Source: Pseudomonas helleri
Lineage (GTDB): Bacteria > Pseudomonadota > Gammaproteobacteria > Pseudomonadales > Pseudomonadaceae
Direction of reading: 5' to 3'
Assembly (NCBI RefSeq): GCF_009600315.1
Contig: NZ_WIWC01000046.1
Location: forward strand, 1 to 40,687
Length of the DNA: 40,687 nt
The notes under the pieces were generated by a model that was not told where the DNA came from, did not search any database, and was given only the letters and a program-made list of their open reading frames with translations. Of the stretch, positions 33,201 to 40,687 are shown one piece after another. The position numbers were made by a program, and so were the translations under genes. Position 1 is the first letter of the stretch; each line of letters opens with the position of its first letter.

Positions 33201-33392
33201 GACCACACTTTCGTCCAGCGTTTGTGCCGAAGCACCGGGATAGATCGCGTACACCTCAACCTGCGGCGGCGCTACAACCGGGTATTTGGCGACAGGCAGT
33301 TGCGGGATGGCCAAAGCGCCCGCCAACAAGATAAACAGCGCCACGACCCAGGCGAAGATCGGACGGTCGATAAAAAACTGCGGCATGCTCAC
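30285..33392 (-). CDS. RND (HAE1-type) multidrug efflux transporter, inner-membrane subunit
   Basis: A 1035-residue RND transporter with twelve membrane helices and two large periplasmic loops. FIDRPIFAWVVALFILLAGALAI is the HAE1 N-terminus. GILVDDAIVVVENVERI carries the proton-relay Asp pair in helix 4, and the second half ends with AKNAILIIEFAKTLYDEG. It would export hydrophobic drugs using proton motive force, with the adaptor encoded upstream. The start overlaps the adaptor stop (ATGA). No outer-membrane channel gene is present, so a shared OprM/TolC-like channel would be needed, as in two-gene Pseudomonas systems. Its specific Mex name cannot be assigned. Confidence 0.95.
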   Translation of the reverse strand: MSMPQFFIDRPIFAWVVALFILLAGALAIPQLPVAKYPVVAPPQVEVYAIYPGASAQTLDESVVSLIEQELNGTDGLLYFESQSSLGSASITATFKPGTDPEMAQVDVQNRLKAVESRLPQAVIQQGLQVEKISSGFLMLVTLTADKDSTLDEVALSDYLARNVMNEIKRVEGVGKAQLYGAERAMRIWIDPQKLIGFNLTAADVNQAIASQNAQVAAGSIGDLPGSKTQEITATVLVKGQLSTPQEFGDIVLRANPDGSTVRISDVARVEIGSQEYQYGTRLNGKSASAFSVKLAPEANALSTGNLIRAKMDELSRYFPAGVEYTIPYDTTPFVKVSITKVVYTLVEAMVLVFAVMFLFLQNVRYTLIPTLVVPVALMGTFAVMLVLGFSINVLTMFGMVLAIGILVDDAIVVVENVERIMVSEGLSPRDATRKAMTQISGAIIGITLVLVAVFIPMDFMPGSVGVIYQQFSLSMATSILFSAFLALSLTPALCATLLKPIGKGQHHTKGGFFGWFNKKFDRLSERYEHWVIHLIKRSGRYLLVYGALLVVLVVCFARLPSSFLPVEDQGYIITDIQLPPGASQNRTVDVVKHIEAHNANEPGVGNTTMILGFSFSGNGQNAALAFTTLKDWSQRASNDSAFAIADRANQAFGELKDAIAFAILPPAVSGLGTSSGFEFRLQDRGSVGYDALMQARTELLGLAEKSPLLANVRESALAESPQVQLEVDRQRANALGISFADIGSVLSTAVGSAYVNDFPNQGRMQRVVVQAEGDQRSQVEDLLKINVRNNLGKMVPLSAFVEARWIQGPAQLTRYNGYPAISISGESAPGYSTGEAMIEVQRLVDQLPAGLGLEWTGLSLQEKLSGAQAPMLLGLSLLIVFLCLAALYESWSIPTAVLLVVPLGVLGAVLAVTFRGMPNDVFFKVGLITIIGLSAKNAILIIEFAKTLYDEGHDLVSATVQAARLRLRPIVMTSLAFILGVVPLAFATGASSASQQAIGTGVIGGMIVATLAVVFVPVFFVVVMKLVKAKPRQL

Positions 33393-34544
33393 TGATCCGT
33401 GGAGTGTGCGAGAGGAAGAGTCGGGTTGTCGATGTGCACCTGTTCACCCGGTCGGGCATGTTGCAAACCCTCAATCACAATCTGGTCGCCGGGCTTGAGG
33501 CCCTCATTGACTATCCATCGATCATTCTGCACGCCGCCCAATTGCACGGGTTGTAGCTTGACCTTGTTTTCGGCGTCCAGAAGCAGCACTTGGGCAACGC
33601 CTGCGCCGTCACGCAGGATGGCGCGTTGCGGCACAGTGATCGCCTCTTTGTTAACCGCCTGTTCCAGGCGCACGCGCACGAAACTGCCGGGCAGCAAGTC
33701 ATAGTCCGGATTGGGGAACTCGCTGCGTAAAATGATTTGCCCGGTGCTGGGGTCAACGCTCACGTCGGTAAACAGCAGCTTGCCCGGTAATGGATAAAGG
33801 CTGCCGTTATCACGAATCAAAGTCGCCTTGGCCTGATTGTTACCAATTTGCTGCAACTCGCCGGCACGAAACGCTGCGCGCAAGTTGTCGAGGTCGCGAG
33901 TGGACTGGGTCAGGTCAACGTGGATCGGGTTCAACTGCTGAATCCGCGCCAACGGCGTCACTTCGCCTTGGCCGACCAGAGCGCCTTCAGTGACCAATGC
34001 CCGGCCAATACGCCCCGAGATCGGTGCGGTCACGGTGGCATAACCGAGATTGAGCCTGGCCCGCTGCACGGCGGCCTGATTGGCGGCCACATCGGCGTTG
34101 CTTTGCTGGGCCTGCGCTTGCGCGTTGTCGTAATCCTGACGGCTGATGGCGTTAATGCCGATCAGTTCGGCGTAACGCTGCTCCTGGAGTTTGGACTGCT
34201 GCGCGATGGCTTTGGATTTGCTCAGGGCTGCCTGCGCGCTGTCGAGGTCTGCCTTGAACGGTGCCGGATCGATCAGAAACAGCACATCACCCTGTTTCAC
34301 TTCAGCGCCTTCGCTGTACACACGCTTGAGGACTACACCGGCCACGCGGGCGCTGACTTGCGCCACACGCGGGGCAACCACCCGGCCGCTCAGTTCGTTA
34401 TTGATCGAGAGCGGAGCAGCGGCGACCACCTCGGTACGCACCTTGGCCAAGGGCGCCTGGGTTTGCGCAACGGGACTTTTGTCACACGCCGTCAGGGCCA
34501 ATGCCAGCGCCGAAAGGCAGAGGGGGGGCGAAAAGCTTTTTCAA
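33389..34544 (-). pseudogene. RND periplasmic adaptor (membrane fusion protein), frameshifted in signal peptide
   Basis: The gene encodes a HlyD/AcrA-type adaptor: hairpin and lipoyl regions (LSGRVVAPRVAQVSARVAGVVLKR, GYATVTAPISGRIGRALVTEG) and the beta-barrel/membrane-proximal parts are intact. From TTG 34544 (AGAAGG upstream) the sequence reads MLKKLFA, and after a tract of seven C on the minus strand (34522-34528 in plus as G7) it resumes in another frame as LCLSALALALTACDKS. A tract of six would join them into a classic lipoprotein signal with lipobox LTAC. With seven, the signal frame is broken; the only in-frame start is TTG 34501, which leaves ALTACDKS with no signal. Either phase variation, a mutation or a sequencing error. 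Confidence 0.8.
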
Positions 34545-34722
34545 CAGGTGGGCCTTCTTATAAGTGCGATATGTATCAGTCAAGTATTCGGCATGCTAAG
34601 CGCAGCACGTACGAGGCGTTGTGAAGCTATGTAGGAGCTATGTGAAAAAGTGTGAAGGTTTTGCACCTATGTAGGCGGGGTTATATATCCTTCGGGTTTT
34701 CCCCCGGATGTAAGCATTTATT
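34545..34722. promoter_or_regulatory. Divergent promoter region, putative response-regulator site
   Basis: The 178-bp region separates the pump operon from the two-component genes. GCTATGT occurs at 34626-34632 and 34637-34643, an 11-bp period direct repeat typical of OmpR-family binding sites. CTATGTAGG recurs at 34667-34675, and TGTGAA repeats at 34641-34646 and 34651-34656. This is a good candidate site for the adjacent response regulator to control the pump and itself. Confidence 0.55.
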
Positions 34723-35423
34723 ATGCCCACTATTTTGCTGGTCGAAGACGATGCCGCGCTGTCGGAGTTGATTGCCAGTTATCTGGAGCGAAATGGCTAC
34801 CAGGTCAGCGTCATTGCCCGGGGGGATCAGGTGCGTGCTCGTGCCAAAAGCAATCCCCCGGATCTGGTCATTCTCGACTTGATGTTACCGGGGCTGGATG
34901 GCTTGCAGGTGTGCCGTTTGCTGCGCACTGACTCGCAGAGCCTACCTATTCTGATGCTGACCGCCCGCGACGATAGCCATGATCAGGTGCGGGGCTAGAG
35001 ATGGGTGCCGACGATTATGTGACAAAACCTTGCGACCCACGTGTGCTGCTTGCCCGTGTACGGACATTGTTGCGCCGCAGCAGTCTGGCCGAACCCAGCG
35101 TGGCCAGTGACCGGATTGAAATCGGCAACCTGTTGATTGACCTTTGCGAGCGCGTGGTGACCTGGCGCGGCAAGGCGATTGAGTTGTCCAGCGGCGAATA
35201 CAACCTGCTGGTGGTCCTGTCGCGGCACGCGGGCGAAGTGCTGAGTCGCGACCAGATTCTGCAACGCCTGCGCGGCATTGAGTTCAACGGCACTGACCGC
35301 TCCGTGGACGTGGCCATCTCGAAACTGAGGCGTAAATTCGACGATTGTGCTGGCGAAGCCCGCAAAATCAAAACAGTGTGGGGCAAGGGATACTTGTTCA
35401 GCCGTAGCGAATGGGAATGCTGA
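34723..35423 (+). pseudogene. OmpR/RstA-like response regulator, frameshifted in receiver domain
   Basis: Residues 1-91 from ATG 34723 form a receiver domain with DD near 9-10 and phosphoacceptor Asp52 in VILDLMLPGLDG, and end DDSHDQVRG-TAG. The next frame (35001 onward) continues MGADDYVTKPCDPRVLLARVRTLLRR, with the conserved Lys, and the winged-helix DNA-binding domain ending VGVAISKLRRKF-like DVAISKLRRKFDD...VWGKGYLFS. Adding one base near 34993-34996 (GGGGC-CTAGAG) restores QVRGLEMGADDYVTKP, the expected text. The gene is therefore a one-base deletion allele or a sequencing error. Intact, it would be about 233 residues and pair with the kinase 4 bp downstream to control the divergent RND pump. 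Confidence 0.85.
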
Positions 35424-35427
35424 GTCC

Positions 35428-36723
35428 ATGTTCAAGGTTCTGATCCGGTTGTACCTGATCACCATTTTCACGTTTGCGGCCGCCATCTATGTGGTGCCCG
35501 AGATCATTGTCACGCTGTTTCACGAGCGCTTCGTCAACTACAACGTCGACATGTCCAGAGGCATGCAAGCGCTGTTGGTCAAGCAGTTCAAAGAGCGGCC
35601 TGTGGAGCAGTGGCCAGCACTGGCCCATGAACTGGATGAGCAGTTCAAGCCGATGCGCGTCAATCTGTTGCCCATTACCGCACCCAAGTTCGATGCTAAA
35701 GAGCAGCAACAATTGGCGCAAGGCGAAGGGGTTTTGCGCATTGGCGAATGGGGCTGGCGGACGTTGGTGGTGTCACCGCTTAACCACGAACTGGCGCTGG
35801 AATGGGTCATGCCGCCCGATCCTTTCGATATGAATGTGTTGTATTGGAGCATCAACGTTCTGATTGGCGCCGCGCTACTGGCAGGTTTATTGTTGTGGCT
35901 ACGTCCGCACTGGCGCGATCTGGAGCGCCTCAAGCTCACGGCCGCGCGTTTCGGCCAAGGCCAGTTAAGTGAGCGCACACAGATATCTCCGCGTTCCAAC
36001 ATCCACGGTCTGGCCAGTGTTTTCGACACCATGGCCCAAGAGGTGGAGTTGCTGCTCAACCAGCAACGTGAACTGCTCAATGCCGTGTCCCATGAATTGC
36101 GCACGCCTTTGACCCGGCTTGATTTCGGCCTGGCACTGGTCTTGTGCGACGACCTGCCTGAGGCCAGTCGTGAGCGTCTGCAATTAATGGTCGGGCATAT
36201 TCGTGAACTGGACGAGCTGGTATTGGAGCTGCTGTCGTTCAGCCGCTTGCAAAACCCCAGACTGATGCCCGAACGCGTTGAAGTGGCACTGGACGAGTTT
36301 ATCGACAGCATTTTGGGCAGCTTCGATGAAGCCCTTGAGTCACCGGACATTGTCCTTGATGTGCATTTGCTGGGCACCCAGCAACGCTGCGTGCTGGACC
36401 CGCGTCTGACGGCCCGTGCCTTGCAAAACTTGCTGCGCAACGCCATGCGCTACTGCGACAGGCGCATCCAATTGGGCGTCAATGTCACCGCGTCAGGTTC
36501 TGAACTGTGGGTCGACGACGACGGTATCGGCATTCCGGAGGCTGAGCGTGAACGTGTTTTCGAGCCGTTCTATCGACTGGATCGCAGTCGGGATCGGGCC
36601 ACGGGTGGCTTTGGCCTGGGCTTGGCCATCAGCCGACGCGCCCTGGAGGCCCAGGGCGGGACGTTAATCGTGGAGCCTTCGCCCTTGGGCGGTGCCCGCT
36701 TCAAACTGTGGTTGCCAGCGTGA
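35428..36723 (+). CDS. RstB-like sensor histidine kinase
   Basis: A 431-residue membrane sensor kinase. Two membrane helices (about 5-27 and 140-158) flank a periplasmic domain of about 110 residues. A HAMP region follows, then the H-box NAVSHELRTPLTRLDF with phospho-accepting His222. The N-box is LQNLLRNAMRYCDRR, followed by the G1 box DDDGIGIP, F-box VFEPFYRLD and G2 box GGFGLGLAISRRALEAQGG. I placed the start at ATG 35428, 4 bp after the regulator stop; a frame to 35347 overlaps the regulator. It resembles RstB-type kinases. Its partner regulator is frameshifted, so signalling is likely broken if the lesion is real. The stop forms part of an inverted repeat with the convergent RarD stop. 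Confidence 0.9.
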   Translation: MFKVLIRLYLITIFTFAAAIYVVPEIIVTLFHERFVNYNVDMSRGMQALLVKQFKERPVEQWPALAHELDEQFKPMRVNLLPITAPKFDAKEQQQLAQGEGVLRIGEWGWRTLVVSPLNHELALEWVMPPDPFDMNVLYWSINVLIGAALLAGLLLWLRPHWRDLERLKLTAARFGQGQLSERTQISPRSNIHGLASVFDTMAQEVELLLNQQRELLNAVSHELRTPLTRLDFGLALVLCDDLPEASRERLQLMVGHIRELDELVLELLSFSRLQNPRLMPERVEVALDEFIDSILGSFDEALESPDIVLDVHLLGTQQRCVLDPRLTARALQNLLRNAMRYCDRRIQLGVNVTASGSELWVDDDGIGIPEAERERVFEPFYRLDRSRDRATGGFGLGLAISRRALEAQGGTLIVEPSPLGGARFKLWLPA

Positions 36724-36738
36724 AGCGGGGCGGCTTCA
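36721..36738. terminator. Small inverted repeat at convergent stop codons
   Basis: TGAAGC-GGGGCG-GCTTCA spans the stop codons of the sensor kinase (TGA 36721-36723) and of the convergent permease (TCA 36736-36738). It is a weak stem of 6 bp without a T-run, so its terminator role is uncertain. Confidence 0.4.
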
Positions 36739-37617
36739 GATTGAGCGGCGCAGGCGGCTCACATGCTTTAAACCTTCGATAATCAATACCACCACCGCAA
36801 GCCAGATAGGCCCGTAGGTCAGCCATTGGCCGTCTTCGAGGCTGTCGCCCAGCAACAGCGCGACGGCCACCAGCAATACCGGTTCGACGTAGCTGAGCAA
36901 GCCAAACAGGCTGAAGGGCAGCAGGCGGCTGGCCAGTATGTAAGCAAAGCCTGCAGCGGCACTGATCACACCCATCAAGGGTACAAGGGCATACAACGCC
37001 TGACGTTGTGCGCCGAGATCAATGTGCCCGCCCGCGAGGACGAACCACAGGGCCACGGGCACCATCAGCAGCATGTCCAGCCACAGCCCACCGAGGTTAT
37101 CGATGCCGATCTTTTTGCGCAGTACGAAGTAGAGTGGGTAGCCGATTGCGACCACCAGCGTCGTCCATGAAAAACCGCCCGTGCGGTACAGCTCATTGGC
37201 CACCCCGACCACGGCCAACGCCGTGGCTAATTTCTGCAAGTGCGACAGGTGCTCACCGTAGACGATGCGCCCGGTGAGAATCATCGTCAGTGGCAGCAGG
37301 AAGTAGCCCAGAGACACATCCAGACCATGCCCGTTCAAAGGCCCCCACATAAACATCCAGAGTTGCAGACCGACCAGAAAACTGGTCAGCAACACACAAG
37401 GGATCAGTAGAGGTTTATCACGTAAGCGATTGAAAATTATAGGGACCCATTTCCAATCTCCGGACAGGCAAATGAATAGAGTCATAAAGGGCAGCGAAAT
37501 AAGTATTCGCCAGCCGAAGATTTCCTGACCATCGAGGGGCCAGAGGAGGGAAGTGAAGTAGTACAGGACGCCGAACAAGCAGGAAGCCAAAATCGATAAA
37601 ACAATACCTTTAGACAC
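36736..37617 (-). CDS. RarD-like EamA/DMT-family permease, copy 1
   Basis: A 293-residue ten-helix transporter of the drug/metabolite superfamily, RarD type. SKGIVLSILASCLFGVLYYFTSLLWPLDGQEIFGWR is the RarD N-terminus, and the family blocks SLGYFLLPL and YPLYFVLRK follow. Start GTG 37617 has GAGG about 6 nt upstream. Substrate is unknown; RarD was named for chloramphenicol sensitivity but is not well characterised. A close paralogue starts at GTG 40413, with an MFS exporter between. The two proteins are near-identical in the first 60 residues except for conservative changes, suggesting duplication. Confidence 0.9.
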   Translation of the reverse strand: MSKGIVLSILASCLFGVLYYFTSLLWPLDGQEIFGWRILISLPFMTLFICLSGDWKWVPIIFNRLRDKPLLIPCVLLTSFLVGLQLWMFMWGPLNGHGLDVSLGYFLLPLTMILTGRIVYGEHLSHLQKLATALAVVGVANELYRTGGFSWTTLVVAIGYPLYFVLRKKIGIDNLGGLWLDMLLMVPVALWFVLAGGHIDLGAQRQALYALVPLMGVISAAAGFAYILASRLLPFSLFGLLSYVEPVLLVAVALLLGDSLEDGQWLTYGPIWLAVVVLIIEGLKHVSRLRRSI

Positions 37618-37914
37618 AACAACCTCAATGGATCTACAGCGTTACTCGTTTGAGTGGGCACGTAGCTTGAGGGGGTTGGTGGCCATTGGCAAACACCTTT
37701 TAAACCAGTCAGTTAGGACTGATTCTTGTTAATCAGGTTCAAACATTAAAAGCACAAGCAATTACTGGGCCAAAAGCGTTTAAAACATGCGTTCGTGTTT
37801 TCCAAAAAAAAAGATTAACGGTCGTTTGGTCAGCCTGTTGGGCCGGTGGGGATCGGCCATACGTCTCTTCAGCGTGAGATCTATCCAACCGTGATCATCA
37901 CACACCATTGCTGG
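37618..37914. promoter_or_regulatory. Upstream region of RarD copy 1
   Basis: This 297-bp gap has no gene. GTAGCTTGAGG (37662) lies 45 bp before the start of RarD copy 1 and the same word lies 43 bp before copy 2 (40456), so a leader feature may have been duplicated with the genes. A short CAGTC-AGTTAG-GACTG inverted repeat is near 37708-37723. The DNA is AT-rich from 37735 to 37830. Confidence 0.4.
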
Positions 37915-39417
37915 CTACTTTCCTCCCTTGTAGCCGCTAAGCATGATGAACACCACGATGCCCAGAATTCCCAACATGGCCGAGGACGTCAGCAGCAGCA
38001 GTTCATGCGCGGCTGAGAAAGCCTCTTTAGCCGCCTCGATCAGCGCGGTGCTTTGGGGCTCGACCAAGCGTTGGAAGACGGCATAACTGTCGCCAATCGA
38101 ACGTGCCGCCCGCTCTGCCAGGGATTTATCCAGATCAACGGGCAGCAAAATCCTGTGGCTGTATACAGCGGACATGAATACCCCGAAAAAGGTGATCCCT
38201 AATCCGGTGCCCAGTTCATAAGCGGTGGCTTCCAGCGCACCTGCCGCCGCGCCTTTACTGGGCTCCACCGAGCCCATGATGGCAATGGACGAAGCCGTCA
38301 GGCCAATGCTGAGCGTCAGGCCCAGCAACGCCAGCATGGCTGGCACCCTGAAGCCGGGCGCATCGAAGTCCGCGAAGGCTAGAAATGCCAAGGCTACGGA
38401 TGACACCACCAGCGATGCACTCGCAACCAGGCGCAAACCGCACAGGTTGGACAGATAGCCCGCAATGGGACCTCCGACGGCAGCGGCGGCCATGATTGGT
38501 ATCATGAAAATGCCCGCTTGCAACGGTGTTCTGCCGAGCACGTATTGCAACTCTTGCGCCAGCGTCAGCTCGACTCCGGCCAGCGCGCCGATCGCCACCG
38601 TGGCCATAATCATCCCGGCCAGAATCGCTGGGTGAGAGAACAACGACAGATCGAGCATGGGCGTTGCCGAGCGCAGTTGCATGCGCACAAAGACGGTCAG
38701 CAGGCCAATCCCCAGTACCGCCACTGCCAGCGCCATTGCTAACGGTTGTGTTGCGCTGGCAATAGCTTTGATGCTGTACACCAGCGCCAACATGCCGGCG
38801 ACTAGCAGCAGGGCCTGGCCCAATGCCCAGGAACCCGGCGTGGTCTGTGTCGCGCGCGGTAACAGGATGAACACCAGCGGCGCAACCACCAGCATGATCG
38901 GCACGTTAATTAAAAAGGCCGAGCCCCACCAGAAGTGCTCCAGCAGCACACCGCCAATCAATGGCCCCAGCGCAGCCCCTGCGGCGCCGACCGTCCCCCA
39001 CAGGCCCAGGGCCATAGCCCGCTCTTTTTCATCCTCGAAGGTACAGCGAATGATGCCCAGCACACAGGGCATGATCATCGAACCGCCCAAGGCCAGAAGC
39101 ACCCGTGCACCGATAAGCAAGGCCGGGGTCGGCGCGAAGGCGGCCAACAGTGAGGCGAAGCCGAATATGACCAACCCAATGAGCAGCACGCGGCGGTGGC
39201 CGATGCGGTCGGCAAGGGTGCCCATGGGCACCAGCAGACCCGCCATCAGCAGCGGGTAAATGTCGATGATCCACAGCACCTCGGTGGCCGAGGCATCGAG
39301 CGCCAGGGTCAGCGAAGGCACGGCGATGTGCAGGATGGTCATGTCGATGACCACCGGCAGGAAGGCCAGCATGACGGCCAACAGGACCAGCCAGCGGCGG
39401 GGAATGATAGTAGGCAT
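37915..39417 (-). CDS. SmvA-like MFS (DHA2, 14-helix) drug exporter
   Basis: A 500-residue major facilitator protein with about fourteen hydrophobic helices. FLPVVIDMTILHIAVPSLTLALDASATEVLWIIDIYPLLMAGLLVPMGTLADRIGHRRVLL contains the DHA2 motif A and the SmvA-specific WIIDIYPLLMAG. The motif-C-like stretch GAAGAALGPLIGGVLLEHFWWGSAFLINVP also matches. SmvA exports cationic biocides and methyl viologen; exact substrates here are unknown. It sits between two RarD paralogues on the same strand. No TetR-type repressor is adjacent in the window. Confidence 0.93.
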   Translation of the reverse strand: MPTIIPRRWLVLLAVMLAFLPVVIDMTILHIAVPSLTLALDASATEVLWIIDIYPLLMAGLLVPMGTLADRIGHRRVLLIGLVIFGFASLLAAFAPTPALLIGARVLLALGGSMIMPCVLGIIRCTFEDEKERAMALGLWGTVGAAGAALGPLIGGVLLEHFWWGSAFLINVPIMLVVAPLVFILLPRATQTTPGSWALGQALLLVAGMLALVYSIKAIASATQPLAMALAVAVLGIGLLTVFVRMQLRSATPMLDLSLFSHPAILAGMIMATVAIGALAGVELTLAQELQYVLGRTPLQAGIFMIPIMAAAAVGGPIAGYLSNLCGLRLVASASLVVSSVALAFLAFADFDAPGFRVPAMLALLGLTLSIGLTASSIAIMGSVEPSKGAAAGALEATAYELGTGLGITFFGVFMSAVYSHRILLPVDLDKSLAERAARSIGDSYAVFQRLVEPQSTALIEAAKEAFSAAHELLLLTSSAMLGILGIVVFIMLSGYKGGK

Positions 39418-39528
39418 GGATAGACTCTAGTGAGCGGCTATAACAGCGTAAATATTCCGACATCAGGCTCAAATTCGCCGAACTTTTAGGCCGATTGAGG
39501 CCTCACGACGACTCTGCGTGACGGGTTA

Positions 39529-40413
39529 TCACACTGATCGACGGTGGCGCACCAGATGCTTGAAGCCTTCATACATCAACACCAGCACAGCTAACCAGAT
39601 CGGCAGATACGTCATCCATTGCCCGGCGCTGATGCTTTCTCCCAGCAACAAAGCGACAAAGACCAGCAACACGGGTTCGACGTAGCTGAGCAAGCCAAAC
39701 AGGCTGAAGGCAAGCATTCGGCTGGCCAGAATGTAGCTGATCAGGGCCAGGGCACTGATGCCGCCCAGCAGCGGAATCAACACATACAGAGCAGGGCGGT
39801 GGCTGGCCACATCAAAACCTTGCTCGCCGCTTTGTACAAACCACAAAGCGACGGGTATCAACAGCAGCATGTCGAGCCACAGGCCACCAAGGTTGTCGGT
39901 TGCGGCGCGTTTGCGCAGCACGAAGTACAAGGGATAGCCGATGGCGACCACGGCGGTGGTCCATGAAAACCCACCCACGCGATACACCTCGTTGGCGACG
40001 CCAAGTGTGGCCAGTGCTGCGGCAATTTTTTGCAGATGGGACAAGTGTTCGCCATACACCAGACGCCCGGTCAGCAGCATGGTCAGCGGCAGCAGGAAGT
40101 AGCCCAGCGAGACATCCAGGCTATGGCCATTAAGTGGCGCCCAAAGAAACAGCCAGAGTTGCAGGCCCACCAGCGCGCTGGACGCCAACAGGACAGCCCA
40201 GAGGCGCGGTTGTTGGCGCAGTCGCGCGACAATTTTGGGCACCAGCCGCCAATCGCCGGACACAAACATGAACAGGGTCATGCTGGGCAGGGTCAAGAGC
40301 ATACGCCAGCCGAAGATCTCGGCACCGCTCAAGGGCCAGAGCAGGGACGTGAAGTAATACATGACACCGAACAGGCTCGATGCCAGAACCGATAAAACAA
40401 TACCTTTGGACAC
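39529..40413 (-). CDS. RarD-like EamA/DMT-family permease, copy 2
   Basis: A 294-residue ten-helix DMT permease closely related to the product of 36736-37617. The start is GTG 40413 (SKGIVLSVLASSLFGVMYYF), with GAGG about 6 nt upstream. The frame is open up to 40635, but that extension consists of translated tandem repeats (STKHKAQ units) and is not a real N-terminus. Same order of family blocks as copy 1. Substrate unknown; it may transport a small metabolite or drug. The copy lies downstream of an eight-copy 7-bp tandem repeat that could vary in length. Confidence 0.9.
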   Translation of the reverse strand: MSKGIVLSVLASSLFGVMYYFTSLLWPLSGAEIFGWRMLLTLPSMTLFMFVSGDWRLVPKIVARLRQQPRLWAVLLASSALVGLQLWLFLWAPLNGHSLDVSLGYFLLPLTMLLTGRLVYGEHLSHLQKIAAALATLGVANEVYRVGGFSWTTAVVAIGYPLYFVLRKRAATDNLGGLWLDMLLLIPVALWFVQSGEQGFDVASHRPALYVLIPLLGGISALALISYILASRMLAFSLFGLLSYVEPVLLVFVALLLGESISAGQWMTYLPIWLAVLVLMYEGFKHLVRHRRSV

Positions 40414-40533
40414 AACAGCCTCGTCGCAACACGCTTTATGATTGTTAGGAAGTGTGTAGCTTGAGGCTCGGCGAGCTATAGGGCAAATCCGTTTGGGGTT
40501 GTTGTTAGCCACGCGGGGCAACGCCAAGCTCGA

Positions 40534-40590
40534 TCTGTGCTTTGTGCTTTGTGCTTTGTGCTTTGTGCTTTGTGCTTTGTGCTTTGTGCT
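40534..40590. repeat. Heptanucleotide tandem repeat (TTGTGCT), about eight copies
   Basis: TTGTGCT (AGCACAA on the other strand) is repeated seven times without change plus one variant copy CTGTGCT, giving a 56-bp array; the boundaries may be off by one base. It ends about 120 bp upstream of the GTG start of RarD copy 2. Units of 7 bp are prone to slipped-strand mispairing, so the copy number may vary between strains. An open frame through it encodes STKHKAQ repeats but has no sign of being a real gene. Confidence 0.9.
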
Positions 40591-40599
40591 TCTAAAGCG

Positions 40600-40687
40600 A
40601 TATCCCTGCTGCCACCGAAAAAGTGAAACCAACACTGAGGCCCCTCACAGGAGGCTGAACGCAGGTGCTGTTATGGGGGTGGCGAGG
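40600..40687. other. Window edge with no recognisable gene
   Basis: The last 90 bp contain no start with a credible ribosome-binding site and no motif I can name. They may be the 3' flank or promoter region of a gene outside the window. Confidence 0.5.

Noticed and set aside
40534..40590. CRISPR array
   Set aside because: The units are contiguous 7-mers without spacers; it is a simple tandem repeat.

Overview
The window looks like a chromosomal segment of a Pseudomonas, most likely of the fluorescens/fragi type. The evidence is the gene content and order (arn/ugd lipid A operon, MvaU-type H-NS analogue, AhpC/AhpF pair, Hpd, RND pump beside a two-component system), the moderate-to-high GC with AT-rich promoters, and Pseudomonas-like dispersed palindromes. 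The species cannot be fixed from the sequence alone.

Layout: (1) 1-1900, a dispersed inverted repeat, then a ChlI-like AAA+ ATPase and a VWA (ChlD-like) reading frame joined by what looks like a programmed -1 ribosomal frameshift: heptamer A AAA AAG followed 5 nt later by a hairpin. These would be chelatase subunits, probably for cobalt insertion. (2) 1889-4900, a small conserved protein, a VpsR/FleQ-like AAA+ regulator with a degenerate GAFTGA loop, and a pnuC plus nicotinamide riboside kinase pair. (3) 4989-14307, a tightly overlapping minus-strand arn operon (arnC-arnA-arnD-arnT-arnE-arnF-ugd) that makes and attaches 4-amino-4-deoxy-L-arabinose to lipid A. It lacks arnB and has an extra ArnT-like glycosyltransferase at its end. 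(4) 14743-19138, a REPIN-like element and an efe iron-uptake operon whose permease gene efeU carries an in-frame TAA exactly at the glutamate of its second REGLE motif.

(5) 19139-22514, an AT-richer accessory-looking stretch: an orphan beta-rich protein, a KfrA-like coiled-coil DNA-binding protein and a divergently transcribed tyrosine recombinase sharing palindromic operators. (6) 22515-25518, peroxide defence: an OxyR-type tetrad site, ahpC, ahpF, and convergent gloA. (7) 25519-29587, several hairpins including a strong mvaU terminator, mvaU, an EAL-domain c-di-GMP phosphodiesterase, and hpd. (8) 29588-36723, a DUF1345 membrane protein, an RND pump operon, and a divergent RstA/RstB-like two-component system. 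The adaptor gene is frameshifted in a G7 tract within its lipoprotein signal, and the response regulator gene is frameshifted in its receiver domain. (9) 36736-40687, two close RarD-like permeases flanking an SmvA-like MFS exporter, and a 7-bp tandem repeat upstream of the second RarD gene.

The most striking items are the chlI/chlD recoding site, the arn operon without arnB, the lesions in efeU and in the pump/regulator pair, and the KfrA-recombinase unit. Some of the lesions could be sequencing errors. Nothing in the window is clearly a wholly new system; the KfrA-recombinase pair is the best candidate for an undescribed function.
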